From Anabaena subtropica FACHB-260 (GTDB lineage: Bacteria > Cyanobacteriota > Cyanobacteriia > Cyanobacteriales > Nostocaceae), in NCBI RefSeq assembly GCF_014697105.1, contig NZ_JACJRF010000024.1, positions 18,821 through 82,820 on the forward strand: DNA of 64,000 nt. The letters run 5' to 3'. Below, one piece after another: positions 55,504-63,905 of this stretch. The notes below the pieces were generated by a model, which did not search any database, was not told where the DNA came from, and saw only the letters and a program-made list of their open reading frames with translations. Position 1 is the stretch's first letter, and the number at the start of each line of letters is the position of its first letter. Made by a program: the position numbers and the translations under genes.

Positions 55504-55881
55504 ATGTCAGACAAAAATAAAGCAATTTTAGAAGCGGCAAACGCGGCGATTGCCCAAGGCAACAATGAAGGATTCTTGTCGTTCTGCGCCGACGACATGG
55601 AATGGACATTTGTAGGTGACAAGACCCTTAAAGGAAAAGAAGCCGTTCGCCAATGGATGGCAATGACATACATAGAGCCGCCAAAGTTTAGGGTCGCTAA
55701 CTTAATCGCTGAGGGTGATTTCGTCACGGCACTCGGCGACATCACCATGAAGGACGAAGACGGGAAGGCGGCTGATTACTCGTACTGCGACATCTGGCGC
55801 TTTCATGGCGGCAAGATTGTCGAATTAAGAGCTTTTGTCCTCAAAACCGAGGTCAAGGATGAAACCAGCAGCGCGGCGTAA
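55504..55881 (+). CDS. SnoaL/NTF2-like protein, 125 aa
   Basis: A compact NTF2 fold: NKAILEAANAAIAQGN helix, the Trp-rich strand CADDMEWTFVGDKTLKG, VRQWMAMTYIEPPKFR, the sheet strand LIAEGDFVTALGDITM, and YSYCDIWRFHGGKIVELRAF. The family covers isomerases, hydrolases and binding proteins with small hydrophobic ligands. An AGAGGAGA ribosome binding site supports ATG 55504. Its first 17 codons and leader are duplicated at 61322-61395. Confidence 0.87.
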   Translation: MSDKNKAILEAANAAIAQGNNEGFLSFCADDMEWTFVGDKTLKGKEAVRQWMAMTYIEPPKFRVANLIAEGDFVTALGDITMKDEDGKAADYSYCDIWRFHGGKIVELRAFVLKTEVKDETSSAA

Positions 55882-55910
55882 ATCATCTGCAAAAGTCAGG
55901 ATGTATTCTC

Positions 55911-56210
55911 ATGAAAAACGCAACTTATGTGGAGGCTGCTCGGCGAGGTAGTCACCGCTGGTGGCGGTATCTTCTGGGGCTGGTAATCATCCTCTTTGCG
56001 TGGCTGGTTGTCGGCACCGTTGCCAGCTTACTCGTGGCGATCGCCATCGGCGGACAGGAGGGGTTTGCAGCGTTCAGGCAAGCGGATTACTCCACCTACG
56101 GGGCGCTATCAGTGCTGGTTGCAATACCTGTGTTTCTGGCGATCGCCTACGGAGTATTCAAGCGTAAAGCCCTAACCCGTTTTCCAGAGCTACCGCAAGA
56201 CCGTAGGTGA
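55911..56210 (+). CDS. small membrane protein, probable N-terminal fragment of a CPBP protease
   Basis: Two hydrophobic segments are visible (WRYLLGLVIILFAWLVVG, about 18-38, and ALSVLVAIPVFLAIAYGVF). The first 25 residues (MKNATYVEAARRGSHRWW) look like the beginning of CPBP-family membrane proteases, but the Glu-Glu active-site part is missing. It may be a degenerate gene or a small membrane protein. The following gene encodes a complete CPBP-type protein, overlapping by 4 bases if its earlier start is used. Confidence 0.55.
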   Translation: MKNATYVEAARRGSHRWWRYLLGLVIILFAWLVVGTVASLLVAIAIGGQEGFAAFRQADYSTYGALSVLVAIPVFLAIAYGVFKRKALTRFPELPQDRR

Positions 56211-56248
56211 TCTCGGCTGATAGGACGGATCATCTGGAGATTAAATCA

Positions 56249-57040
56249 ATGGCAGTTTTGAAACAATTTGGGATTTTATTTGTATTGGGCATTGCAGGAA
56301 TTGCGATGGTTACGATTACGTCGGCTCCATTAGTTGAGCAACAGTTGGCGAAACTGTCTCCAGAAACACTGGAAAAAGTGCCTCCACTGCGGATTTTAAT
56401 TCTTCTGCAAGGACTACAGCTTACAGTTCTACTGGCAATCAGCATTCTGATCGGAATTGGTTGTGCCTATCGTGTTGGATTAAGCTCCCATTTGATTGAT
56501 CATTGGGTGTTTCACATCGCTAAGTCTCCATCTTTTGTCGTTGAGATGAAGTGGAGCTTGGGTGTAGGTGCAGCGACGGCGATCGTTCTCTTGTTGCTCG
56601 ATCAGTTGATGCAACCTGTCCTACCTGAAGCGCTACGGGCAGCCAATAATACAGAGCCAAGTGGGTTGAATTTGCTTACAGCAATGTTCTATGGCGGCAT
56701 CACTGAGGAAATTCTGATGCGCTGGGGTTTAATGTCGCTGCTTGTTTGGATTGCGTGGAAAGGTCTAAAACAAGGCGTTACATTGCCAAGTCAAGGGATT
56801 TACCAGGGTGCGATCGTTCTAGCCGCGTTGGTATTTGGACTACTACACTTGCCAGCGACTGCCGCGATCGTTCCCCTCACTCCAGTTGTGATTGTCCGAG
56901 CGATATTACTCAATGGGATTGCTGGCATTGCTTTTGGTTGGCTCTTTTGGCAATACTCGCTTGAGGCTGCGATGTTATCCCATGTCAGCGTTCATGCCTT
57001 TTCCTTTGCTCTTAGTCTAATACTTGCAAGATTTGTCTAA
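56249..57040 (+). CDS. CPBP family intramembrane metalloprotease
   Basis: 263 residues with about seven hydrophobic segments. The active-site motif GGITEEILMRWGL (EExxxR) is present, followed by FGLLHLP (His) and LSHVSVHAFSF (second His). These are the hallmarks of Rce1/CPBP membrane proteases. CPBP proteins process prenylated peptides or bacteriocins, or act in immunity; the target here is not visible. ATG 56249 is chosen as the N-terminal membrane helix starts just after it (VLKQFGILFVLGIAG). Confidence 0.88.
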   Translation: MAVLKQFGILFVLGIAGIAMVTITSAPLVEQQLAKLSPETLEKVPPLRILILLQGLQLTVLLAISILIGIGCAYRVGLSSHLIDHWVFHIAKSPSFVVEMKWSLGVGAATAIVLLLLDQLMQPVLPEALRAANNTEPSGLNLLTAMFYGGITEEILMRWGLMSLLVWIAWKGLKQGVTLPSQGIYQGAIVLAALVFGLLHLPATAAIVPLTPVVIVRAILLNGIAGIAFGWLFWQYSLEAAMLSHVSVHAFSFALSLILARFV

Positions 57041-57110
57041 GCTTTTTTCTAAAGCGATTTCATGATTATTTCAAGAGAGAACAACCGGACTTGATTTTAG
57101 GAGAAATAGA

Positions 57111-57866
57111 ATGATACTGCACGATAAAGTGGCGTTAGTTACGGGAGGCGCATCGGGAATTGGTCGAGCAACAGCGATCGCCTTCGGTGCTGCTGGAGCC
57201 AAAGTGGTCTTCTCGGACATCCGCAGTGTAGAAGGTGAAGAAACTGCTGATTTGATTCGCGAGACTGGGGCGGAATGCTTGTTCGTGAAATCAGATGTAT
57301 CAAGTGAGGCGGATGTCCGGGAATTGGTGCACAAAGCGATCGCGACTTACGGCAGACTCGATTGTGCCTTTAATAATGCTGGCATTGATCTTGCTGTTAA
57401 ACCACTGCACGAACAATCGATCGAGGATTTTGACGAGATCATGTCGATCAATGCGCGAGGAGTATTTCTGTGCATGAAATATGAAATTCAACAGATGCTC
57501 ACCCAGGGCGCAGGCGCGATCGTGAATAATTCGTCCACCAATGGTCTTGTTGGGCTGCCGGGAATCTCTCCCTACGTTGCCAGCAAACACGCGGTGATGG
57601 GGCTGACACGCACTGCCGCACTTGACTATGCCAAACAGGGCATTCGGATTAATGCTGTTAATCCCGGTCCCATTGCGACTGATCTAATGGCTCGTAGCGC
57701 TGACCAGATAGGCATCACGTTCGATGATCTTGGAGCTATGGTTCCGATCGGTCGGATCGGTCAGGCAACAGAAATTGCTCAAGCGGTGGTGTTTCTCTGC
57801 TCCGACGCTGCCAGCTACATCACTGGGCAACCCTTAGCGATCGATGGTGGATATACAGTGAGTTGA
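57111..57866 (+). CDS. SDR oxidoreductase, intact paralogue
   Basis: 251 residues and the intact reference for the copies at 44487 and 47013. The cofactor loop is VTGGASGIGRATAIAFG. The Asp of FSDIRSVEGEE favours NAD. NNAGIDLAVKP follows, with Ser in NNSSTNG, YVASKHAVMG, and the C-terminal YITGQPLAIDGGY. It is a classical reductase/dehydrogenase with all catalytic residues. The leader (AGGAGAAATAGAATGATACT) is shared with its paralogues. Substrate unknown. Confidence 0.93.
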   Translation: MILHDKVALVTGGASGIGRATAIAFGAAGAKVVFSDIRSVEGEETADLIRETGAECLFVKSDVSSEADVRELVHKAIATYGRLDCAFNNAGIDLAVKPLHEQSIEDFDEIMSINARGVFLCMKYEIQQMLTQGAGAIVNNSSTNGLVGLPGISPYVASKHAVMGLTRTAALDYAKQGIRINAVNPGPIATDLMARSADQIGITFDDLGAMVPIGRIGQATEIAQAVVFLCSDAASYITGQPLAIDGGYTVS

Positions 57867-57924
57867 TTGAAACAGTTCTATCTAGAACATGAAACCATAG
57901 CCCTCTACACCCAAGGATATTGCG

Positions 57925-58869
57925 ATGCGTAGACTCGTGAGTTCACCAGATGCCGTTGGCAACCTCACCTTTCAAGACACTGAAGTTCCTACTCCGAAGG
58001 CTAACGAGTGCTTGATTCGCGTCAAGGCATTTTCGATGAATCGGGGCGAACTGAAGCGATCGCAAAATGATCCACTGGGCACTCCAATTGGCTGGGATGT
58101 CGTTGGCGTTGTTGAACAAACGGCACAGGACGGTAGTGGTCCACCCATAGGGACAAAAATTGTCGCCCTCTCCATCCGCTCGGAGGGCTGGGCAGAATAT
58201 GTAGCAATTTCGACTCGCTTTCTGGCTATTATTCCCCAGAGCATATCACATACCGATGCCGCCACACTGCCCGTCGCAGGGTTAACAGCACTGTATGCAG
58301 TGGAAAAGGGATCTCGTTTCCTAGGAAGTCGGGTGCTGATCACAGGGGCAACAGGGGGAGTGGGACTCTTCGCCATGCAGCTTGCTCGGATGATGGGAGC
58401 CAGCGTCGTTGCCCAAATTCGTCAGCCAGCGCAAGAAGCATTTGTGCGAGATTACGGTGCGGATGAAGTGGTGGTGACCGAGACTGGGCAAGAAGCCGAG
58501 CAGTTCGCGCCTTATCGACTGATTGTCGATGGAGTAGGAGGTGAATTGATCGGGAAGCTAACTGCGTTTTTGGCTCAAGGAGGCACCTGCGTTTGTTATG
58601 GCAGTAGCAGCGGCAACGAGATGAAGCTGTCCCTGGCAGACTTCTATTCCGAGAATGGAGGACAGCGAACGCTTTACGGGTTCACGCTGTACACCGAAGT
58701 AGAGCTGGAAAGTGCTAGTTCTGGGCTGGCTCGTCTGCTGAGGTTAGTTGAGCAGGGGCGGCTCAAAACGCATATTGATCGAGCAGTTTCGTGGCGTGAA
58801 GCAGACGTAACGTCGGCTGATTTGATCGGGCGCAGATTTTCAGGTAAGGCTGTGCTGTATGTGGACTAA
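57925..58869 (+). CDS. zinc-independent MDR oxidoreductase 2
   Basis: 314 residues. The GroES-like part has FSMNRGELKRSQND and GWDVVGVVEQ. The cofactor motif is ITGATGGVGLFAMQLARMMGA, and VDGVGGELIGKLTAFLAQGG follows. No zinc cysteines are visible. It belongs to the quinone oxidoreductase/enoyl reductase group, like the gene at 45956, but is clearly different in sequence. It begins 58 bases after the SDR stop, so co-transcription is likely. Confidence 0.9.
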   Translation: MRRLVSSPDAVGNLTFQDTEVPTPKANECLIRVKAFSMNRGELKRSQNDPLGTPIGWDVVGVVEQTAQDGSGPPIGTKIVALSIRSEGWAEYVAISTRFLAIIPQSISHTDAATLPVAGLTALYAVEKGSRFLGSRVLITGATGGVGLFAMQLARMMGASVVAQIRQPAQEAFVRDYGADEVVVTETGQEAEQFAPYRLIVDGVGGELIGKLTAFLAQGGTCVCYGSSSGNEMKLSLADFYSENGGQRTLYGFTLYTEVELESASSGLARLLRLVEQGRLKTHIDRAVSWREADVTSADLIGRRFSGKAVLYVD

Positions 58870-58938
58870 TTGTTGTTCATCGGCTGAGTCATGTCAGCCA
58901 CCTATGAATAGATTACCTCTGAGCTTTATTTGCAAAGA

Positions 58939-59316
58939 ATGAAACGATTTACCTTGTTTACTTTCCTGTATCTGGCGCTGGGAGTTTGTCTGAGTGCGAT
59001 CGCGCTTGGATACCCAAACCTGCCTTCGGGTCTTCAAACAAGCTTGTTCATTAGTGCAGGAGCGTCGTACATCGCTTGTATTCTCAGTACCTTTCCATTT
59101 TGGCGTGAGACAGCGATCCGCTTCTATCGCAGGCGGAATTCAGAGGTAATTCTACCCTGGTTGGTGATTGGATTCAATATTGTTTGGATGCTCTGGGAAG
59201 TTCAGAGTCAGAACTGGGTAATGGAAGCCATTTTACAAGCGTTTTCGCGGCTAATAGTTGTCTTACTGTTTGCAGAAATCATTGTGATTACATGGCAAGT
59301 GAATTCTGAACATTAG
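58939..59316 (+). CDS. hypothetical membrane protein, 125 aa
   Basis: Four hydrophobic segments can be seen (LFTFLYLALGVCLSAIALG; ISAGASYIACILSTFPFW; ILPWLVIGFNIVWMLWEV; LIVVLLFAEIIVITW). A basic loop lies in the middle (RFYRRRNSEV). No family recognised. ATG 58939 is chosen; a TTG at 58930 adds only three residues. Confidence 0.7.
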   Translation: MKRFTLFTFLYLALGVCLSAIALGYPNLPSGLQTSLFISAGASYIACILSTFPFWRETAIRFYRRRNSEVILPWLVIGFNIVWMLWEVQSQNWVMEAILQAFSRLIVVLLFAEIIVITWQVNSEH

Positions 59317-59394
59317 GGTCTGAATCGGATGATGCCGAAACAAACTTGTTTCAGCAACGCGAGATAGAGTCAAACGTACTACATGAGGAACACC

Positions 59395-59796
59395 ATGAAT
59401 AAGCCCAAGTTTTTTGTTACCCCTGGTTATGGGGAATATATGTTAAATCAATTGCATTACTCGCAAGCGGTAAAAATTGACAATCGAGTGGAGATATCAG
59501 GGCAAGGTGGCTGGGATGACAATCTGCAAATTCCCGAATCGCTTGCAGACGAGATTGCTCAGGCGTTCCGGAACGTCGAGCGAACCTTGGCGACGGCTGG
59601 TGCGGGTTGGGAGCATGTGGTTCACGTTAATTCTTACCATGTTGGCGGGTTCCCCCCGGAGGTTAACGAAGTGATGTCCAAGCTATTTCGTCATTATATG
59701 CCCAACCACGCTCCAATCTGGACACAGGTAGGAGTCGCGGCGCTTGGACTACCCACGATGCGGATTGAAATTCGCGTGACTGCAATTGTTCCGTGA
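59395..59796 (+). CDS. RidA family protein
   Basis: 133 residues of the YjgF/YER057c/UK114 fold. Landmarks are SQAVKIDNRVEISGQGGWDD, QAFRNVERTLATAGAGWEHV and the C-terminal PTMRIEIRVTAIVP. RidA hydrolyses reactive 2-aminoacrylate and related enamines, relieving damage to PLP enzymes (known). An Arg in the final strand fits the deaminase-type site. A GAGGAA ribosome binding site supports ATG 59395. Its stop overlaps the start of an alternative frame of the following gene. Confidence 0.88.
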   Translation: MNKPKFFVTPGYGEYMLNQLHYSQAVKIDNRVEISGQGGWDDNLQIPESLADEIAQAFRNVERTLATAGAGWEHVVHVNSYHVGGFPPEVNEVMSKLFRHYMPNHAPIWTQVGVAALGLPTMRIEIRVTAIVP

Positions 59797-59870
59797 GTTT
59801 TGCAAGCGTTAATAACACAATTTATGCTGCTCGAAAACTGGTCTATCACTTAAAAGGAGAACTCAAGAGT

Positions 59871-60417
59871 GTGAATTCACAAACAGCTCAAACCACCACT
59901 AATACTGACGAGTCGGCAATCCGTGCTTTCCTTTACCAGATGATTGATGCTTGGAATCGAGGTAGCGGGGAAGGCTTTGCTGCCCCGTTCAGCAAAACTG
60001 CCGATTTCCTCACGTTCGAGGGCACACATCTCAAGGGTCGAAAAGAAATCGCTGCATTTCATCAGCAAGCATTCGACACAGTTATCAAAGGAACAATGCC
60101 TGGAGGGTGAGGTGAATTTTGTCCGCTTCGTGAACTCGCAACTCGCGCTCATGCACGTAGTTATCAGGGTAATACTGCCCGGACAAACTGAAACTTCACC
60201 GTCACGAGATTCGCAGCCGCTATACGTCGTAACGAAATGCGACGAAGGTTGGCAGATCGAAGGGTTGCTCAATACCCGGAAGTTAACGCTAGAACGTCAA
60301 TTCTTCTTAGACGACTTTGACTCCCTGAGTGCAGAGGCTCAACGTCAAGTGACCAACCTTGTTGCAGGTCTCAAAGCGAGTGGAGTAATCACTCCGACGC
60401 AAATTGATGCGAAATAA
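59871..60417 (+). pseudogene. SgcJ/EcaC-type NTF2-like protein, frameshifted
   Basis: From GTG 59871, after AAAGGAGA, the frame reads ESAIRAFLYQMIDAWNRGSG and FLTFEGTHLKGRKEIAAFHQ. It ends prematurely at 60110. The rest continues in another frame (EVNFVRFVNSQLALMHVVIR; YVVTKCDEGWQIEGLLNTRK) to TAA 60415-60417. One frameshift near 60100 separates the halves. It could be a real pseudogene, or a single sequencing error hiding an intact gene of about 180 residues. Confidence 0.8.
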
Positions 60418-60443
60418 AACCAATCTCCATCAGGAGGACAATC

Positions 60444-60959
60444 ATGAAACCTCAACTCATTTTCGGAGTACTAACGATCGCAACAGGATTGCTCGGAGGT
60501 TCATTCACTCATCCCGCGATAGCGTTCGCGGAGCGTGTGCTTTGCACTCAGCGCTGCTGCGTTCGCCCTTGGCGTCTCCCCTTGGGAGAAGCGCAGATCG
60601 CACACAGCATTCCTCCACAACAAACCTCCCCCATTCTGATCGCCACTGCCTACACTGATTTAACCTTACCTACCTTACGCCAAGGCGATCGCGGCAAAAA
60701 CGTGCAATTGTTACAGCGCATCCTTCAAGACAATGGCTTTTTAGGAGCCGCAGGTGTGAGGTTAGGCAATCCAAGAGGGGCGATCGTCGATGGCAGCTTT
60801 GGTGCGGTCACAGCGTCTGCGGTACGCGATCTCCAGAGACAATACAGAGTCCCAGTTACAGGGCGAGTCAATCCAACCACCTGGGAAGTCCTGGATATGC
60901 ACGAAAACCCCTATCGATCCCCGCTTCCCTGGAAACAACAGAACATTACACAACCATAA
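60444..60959 (+). CDS. peptidoglycan-binding protein with signal peptide and repeat insertion
   Basis: A signal peptide is visible (MKPQLIFGVLTIATGLLGGS; likely cleavage around AIA/FA). A Cys/Arg-rich stretch (RVLCTQRCCVRPWRLPLGEA) is unlike the rest and looks repeat-derived. The PG_binding_1 domain follows: LRQGDRGKNVQLLQRILQDN, DGSFGAVTASAVRDLQRQYR and NPTTWEVLD. The protein is probably exported and binds cell-wall peptidoglycan. A GGAGGA ribosome binding site lies upstream. Confidence 0.85.
   Translation: MKPQLIFGVLTIATGLLGGSFTHPAIAFAERVLCTQRCCVRPWRLPLGEAQIAHSIPPQQTSPILIATAYTDLTLPTLRQGDRGKNVQLLQRILQDNGFLGAAGVRLGNPRGAIVDGSFGAVTASAVRDLQRQYRVPVTGRVNPTTWEVLDMHENPYRSPLPWKQQNITQP
60515..60600. 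repeat. repeat-derived in-frame segment within the peptidoglycan-binding gene
   Basis: GCGTTCGCGGAGCGTGTGC and GGCGTCTCCCCTTGGGAGAAG are Nostoc-like repeat sequences containing short inverted parts (CTCCCCTTGGGAG). They lie between the signal peptide and the domain and keep the frame. Confidence 0.7.
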
Positions 60960-60976
60960 GCCACAGAAGATTTCTA

Positions 60977-61270
60977 ATGAACCGAAAGATTCTTTTAACC
61001 AAAATCACAACTACAACCACAATCGCAATCACAATTCTGTTTGGCGTACTCCTACTGTTCAATTTTCCATCCCTGGCTCAAGTCAGTTCACAAGTAATTC
61101 CCAGAATCGAAGTGATCGAGAGTTCTGAAGGGATTCCACCCAGCTACCGTTTAGTCATTAGCCGATCTCAGGACAATGTTTATGTCTTCTGTCCGACTGG
61201 CTTCGAGCCACAGTTGGACTATCTGCGAAATGTGAAGGCGATTCAATGTAAGCCGTTTACCAGTCCCTAG
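60977..61270 (+). CDS. hypothetical exported protein, 97 aa
   Basis: The N-terminus is a signal peptide or anchor (Lys/Thr-rich start, then TIAITILFGVLLLFNFPSLA). The short mature part is GIPPSYRLVISRSQDNVYVF then CPTGFEPQLDYLRNVKAIQC. Two Cys could form a disulfide in the periplasm. It follows the peptidoglycan-binding gene by 17 bases, so the pair is probably co-transcribed. No family recognised. Confidence 0.65.
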   Translation: MNRKILLTKITTTTTIAITILFGVLLLFNFPSLAQVSSQVIPRIEVIESSEGIPPSYRLVISRSQDNVYVFCPTGFEPQLDYLRNVKAIQCKPFTSP

Positions 61271-61342
61271 AAGTAAACCAGTGAGGGGCAACAGCATAAC
61301 AACTCACACCACTTTGTTGCTTTGAACAGAGGAGAGATTCAG

Positions 61343-61600
61343 ATGTCAGAGAACAATAAAGCAATTTTAGAAGCGGCAAACGCGGCGATCGCCAACATTC
61401 GCGGCGGCTCCGAATATGGCAAGGCATGGCACGAAGGCGGCATCAGTCTCGCCAAGACGCTCGGCGCGAGCCTGCTGACCGTCGAGGGCGAACAGCACGG
61501 TGTAGCCCTCACCGCCGGCAATGCGTGTGTCAACGACATCGTCGCTGACTACCTCATCGGTCTTAAAATCCCCGCAGACGGCGTTCGCTGCGTCCTTTAG
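61343..61600 (+). pseudogene. chimera: NTF2-like start fused to TAP-like hydrolase C-terminus
   Basis: The first 17 codons (NNKAILEAANAAIA) and the leader copy the gene at 55504. From about 61393 the sequence becomes strongly GC-rich. There it encodes GGSEYGKAWHEGGISLAKTL and VEGEQHGVALTAGNACVNDI, which resembles the C-terminal TAP-like domain of alpha/beta hydrolases (final catalytic His in GEQHG). Neither parent domain is complete. An intact AGAGGAGA ribosome binding site means it may be translated. Confidence 0.8.
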
Positions 61601-61705
61601 GCGCGTTGGGACACTGAGTCCATCTCGCAACAGCTTACGCCATAAGCTATTTAGAGCATTCTGCAATTCCTCATTCCCAATAACTCAAATTAGGATCAAT
61701 AACTC

Positions 61706-62341
61706 ATGTCTACATTCAAGTACAACCGATTAGACAAAAATAATGCTGCGGTGCTGCTGGTCGATCACCAAACTGGACTGTTCTCACTTGTGCGTGATAT
61801 TAGTGCAGCCGACTTCAAAAATAATGTGTTAGCACTGGCAAGTGCAGCCAAGTTTTTTAACCTGCCTACAGTTTTGACAACTAGCTTTGAGGATGGCCCC
61901 AATGGTGTCATCATCCCTGAACTGAAAGAGAAGTTTCCCGATGCTCCCTTTATTCCCCGCCCCGGACAGATCAACGCTTGGGACAACGAGGACTTTGTGA
62001 AAGCAGTAGAAGCCACAGGCAAAAAGCAATTAATCATTGCCGGGATTGTCACCGATGTATGTGTTACTTTTTGTGCGCTTTCGGCATTGGAGGCAGGTTA
62101 TGACGTTTTTGTTGTCACCGATGCCTCTGGAACCTTTGATGAAGCCTGTCGCTATGCAGCTTGGGATCGAATGTCTCGTGCTGGAGTTCAATTGGTTAAT
62201 TGGTTTAGCGTTGTGGGTGAATTGCACCGTGACTGGCGTAACGATATTGAAGGGCTAGGTAGTCTTTTAGCAGGGTTTATTCCTGACTACAAAAACCTGA
62301 TGACCAGCTATGCAGCAAACTCCAGTGCTGGATCTCACTAG
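61706..62341 (+). CDS. isochorismatase-family hydrolase 2
   Basis: 211 residues with Asp in AVLLVDHQTGLFSLV, the Lys region in EATGKKQLIIAGIVTDVCVT and Cys in the last part of it; VTDASGTFDEACRYAAWDRM follows. The family triad is complete. It shares layout with the gene at 52847 but is clearly different in sequence, so it is an old paralogue or separate acquisition. ATG 61706 is used; the leader lacks a strong ribosome binding site. Confidence 0.9.
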   Translation: MSTFKYNRLDKNNAAVLLVDHQTGLFSLVRDISAADFKNNVLALASAAKFFNLPTVLTTSFEDGPNGVIIPELKEKFPDAPFIPRPGQINAWDNEDFVKAVEATGKKQLIIAGIVTDVCVTFCALSALEAGYDVFVVTDASGTFDEACRYAAWDRMSRAGVQLVNWFSVVGELHRDWRNDIEGLGSLLAGFIPDYKNLMTSYAANSSAGSH

Positions 62342-62378
62342 TGGTCTGTCCCATTAATTTTGCGGAATAAAAATGTTC

Positions 62379-62427
62379 GTAGTAAGGACTTTAGTCCTTC
62401 ATTTTTAAGCACTAAAGTTCTTACTAC
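62379..62427. terminator. 17-bp inverted repeat after isochorismatase gene
   Basis: GTAGTAAGGACTTTAGT (62379-62395) pairs with ACTAAAGTTCTTACTAC (62411-62427) with one non-Watson-Crick position. The loop contains a T-run. It lies 38 bases after the isochorismatase stop and may end the island's transcript, though it is also a dispersed Nostoc repeat type. Confidence 0.65.
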
Positions 62428-62570
62428 AAACCTACCAAAACTTTTCATACTACTAGTAATTTCATCTCATACCAAACCCTCTTGATCGTATTCGTTAATC
62501 TCCGTTCTGTTTCAGGACGTGCTGCCGAAAATTGCCGAGCAATCTGGTGTTTCTAGGGTGATTGTTCTCA

Positions 62571-63905
62571 ATGAAACTTTTTTCTCAATTAACTCTCTCG
62601 TCATCTCTGATCTTTGGAGTATGCCTCACTCAGCAATGCCTTTCTAGGTCTGCTACTGCCGAAGATACGTTGCCCGATCAAGTCACATCTGTGAATCAGC
62701 TTACTGATGTGCAGCCTACAGATTGGGCATTTCAAGCATTACAAGCATTAGTCGATCGCTACGACTGCATTGTTGGTTATCCCGATCAAACATTTCAAGG
62801 CAATCGCTCAATCACTCGCTATGAATTTGCTGTCGGGTTGAATGCTTGTCTCGCTCGGCTCAATCAGCTACTAGAAAGTACGACAGCAGATGTGATTAAG
62901 AGAGAAGATTTACAAACTTTGCAAAGACTTCAAAAGGAATTTGCAGCAGAACTCTCAATATTGCGTGGATGGGTAGATTCCTTAGCAACACGCACAGATC
63001 AATTCGAGTCTCAGCAATTCTCGACGACGACAAAATTTACTGGAGAAGTAGTTTTTGCGGTGAGTGGTGCATTTGGCGATGATAAAGCTTTACCAGCAGG
63101 AGAAACACCTGGCTCCAGGGGTAAGGTCGGTGATAATATCATTTTTAGCGATCGCGTGCGGTTGATCTTTAACACCAGTTTTACGGGGCAAGATTTACTG
63201 AGAATTCGATTTCAGGCTGGCAATATTCCCAACTTTAGGCAAGCCACAGGCACAAATATGGCTCGCCTCAGTTTTGATAGTGATACAGGTAATCAGTTAA
63301 TTCTCAATCAACTCTATTATCAATTTTCCATCGGGTCTGCTGTTAAGGTGAGTGCGATCGCTCAAGGTACGTTATTTGATGTGGTCGATACCATTAACCC
63401 TTTATTGGGAAGTGATGGCAGAGGTTCTATTTCTGCATTTGGGATTCGCAGCCCTATCTATCGTGAAGAAACAGGTGGGACAGGCATTGGTATCAGTTAT
63501 AACTTCAACTCAGCCATCAATTTGGCACTGGTTTATCTTGCTAGTGAAGCCAACAACCCGACTGCGGGATCTGGATTATTTGATGGTTCCTACTCTGCCC
63601 TAGCACAACTGACATTAAAACCTACGAAATCCTTAAGTTTTGGCTTAACCTATGCTCGTTCTTTGAATGCAATCAATATCGGTACAAGTAGTACCATTAC
63701 CAATGACCCCTTCAATGGAGCCAGTAAAAACATTGTTGGGAATAGCTATAGTCTTGCAGCTTCCTGGCTCGTCAACCCTGCCTTCAGATTAGGGGGCTGG
63801 GTAGGATATCTCCAAGCATCGGCACAAGATATTCCCAATGATCCCAGCGCTGAGATTTTTTACTATGCTGTTAATTTTGGATTCCCAGATTTGGGCGTTG
63901 CATAA
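62571..63905 (+). CDS. SLH-domain outer membrane porin (iron-uptake porin type), apparently truncated
   Basis: A signal peptide is followed by an S-layer homology domain (QPTDWAFQALQALVDRYDCI, QTFQGNRSITRYEFAVGLNA). A coiled-coil region comes next (IKREDLQTLQRLQKEFAAEL). The beta-barrel region of OprB type is rich in alternating strands, e.g. VRLIFNTSFTGQDLLRIRFQ and YALSF-like SLSFGLTYARSL. The family in cyanobacteria is usually over 520 residues; this frame ends at 444 with NFGFPDLGVA. Just after comes the start of an IS1-type transposase, so the last barrel strands were probably lost to that insertion. Confidence 0.85.
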   Translation: MKLFSQLTLSSSLIFGVCLTQQCLSRSATAEDTLPDQVTSVNQLTDVQPTDWAFQALQALVDRYDCIVGYPDQTFQGNRSITRYEFAVGLNACLARLNQLLESTTADVIKREDLQTLQRLQKEFAAELSILRGWVDSLATRTDQFESQQFSTTTKFTGEVVFAVSGAFGDDKALPAGETPGSRGKVGDNIIFSDRVRLIFNTSFTGQDLLRIRFQAGNIPNFRQATGTNMARLSFDSDTGNQLILNQLYYQFSIGSAVKVSAIAQGTLFDVVDTINPLLGSDGRGSISAFGIRSPIYREETGGTGIGISYNFNSAINLALVYLASEANNPTAGSGLFDGSYSALAQLTLKPTKSLSFGLTYARSLNAINIGTSSTITNDPFNGASKNIVGNSYSLAASWLVNPAFRLGGWVGYLQASAQDIPNDPSAEIFYYAVNFGFPDLGVA

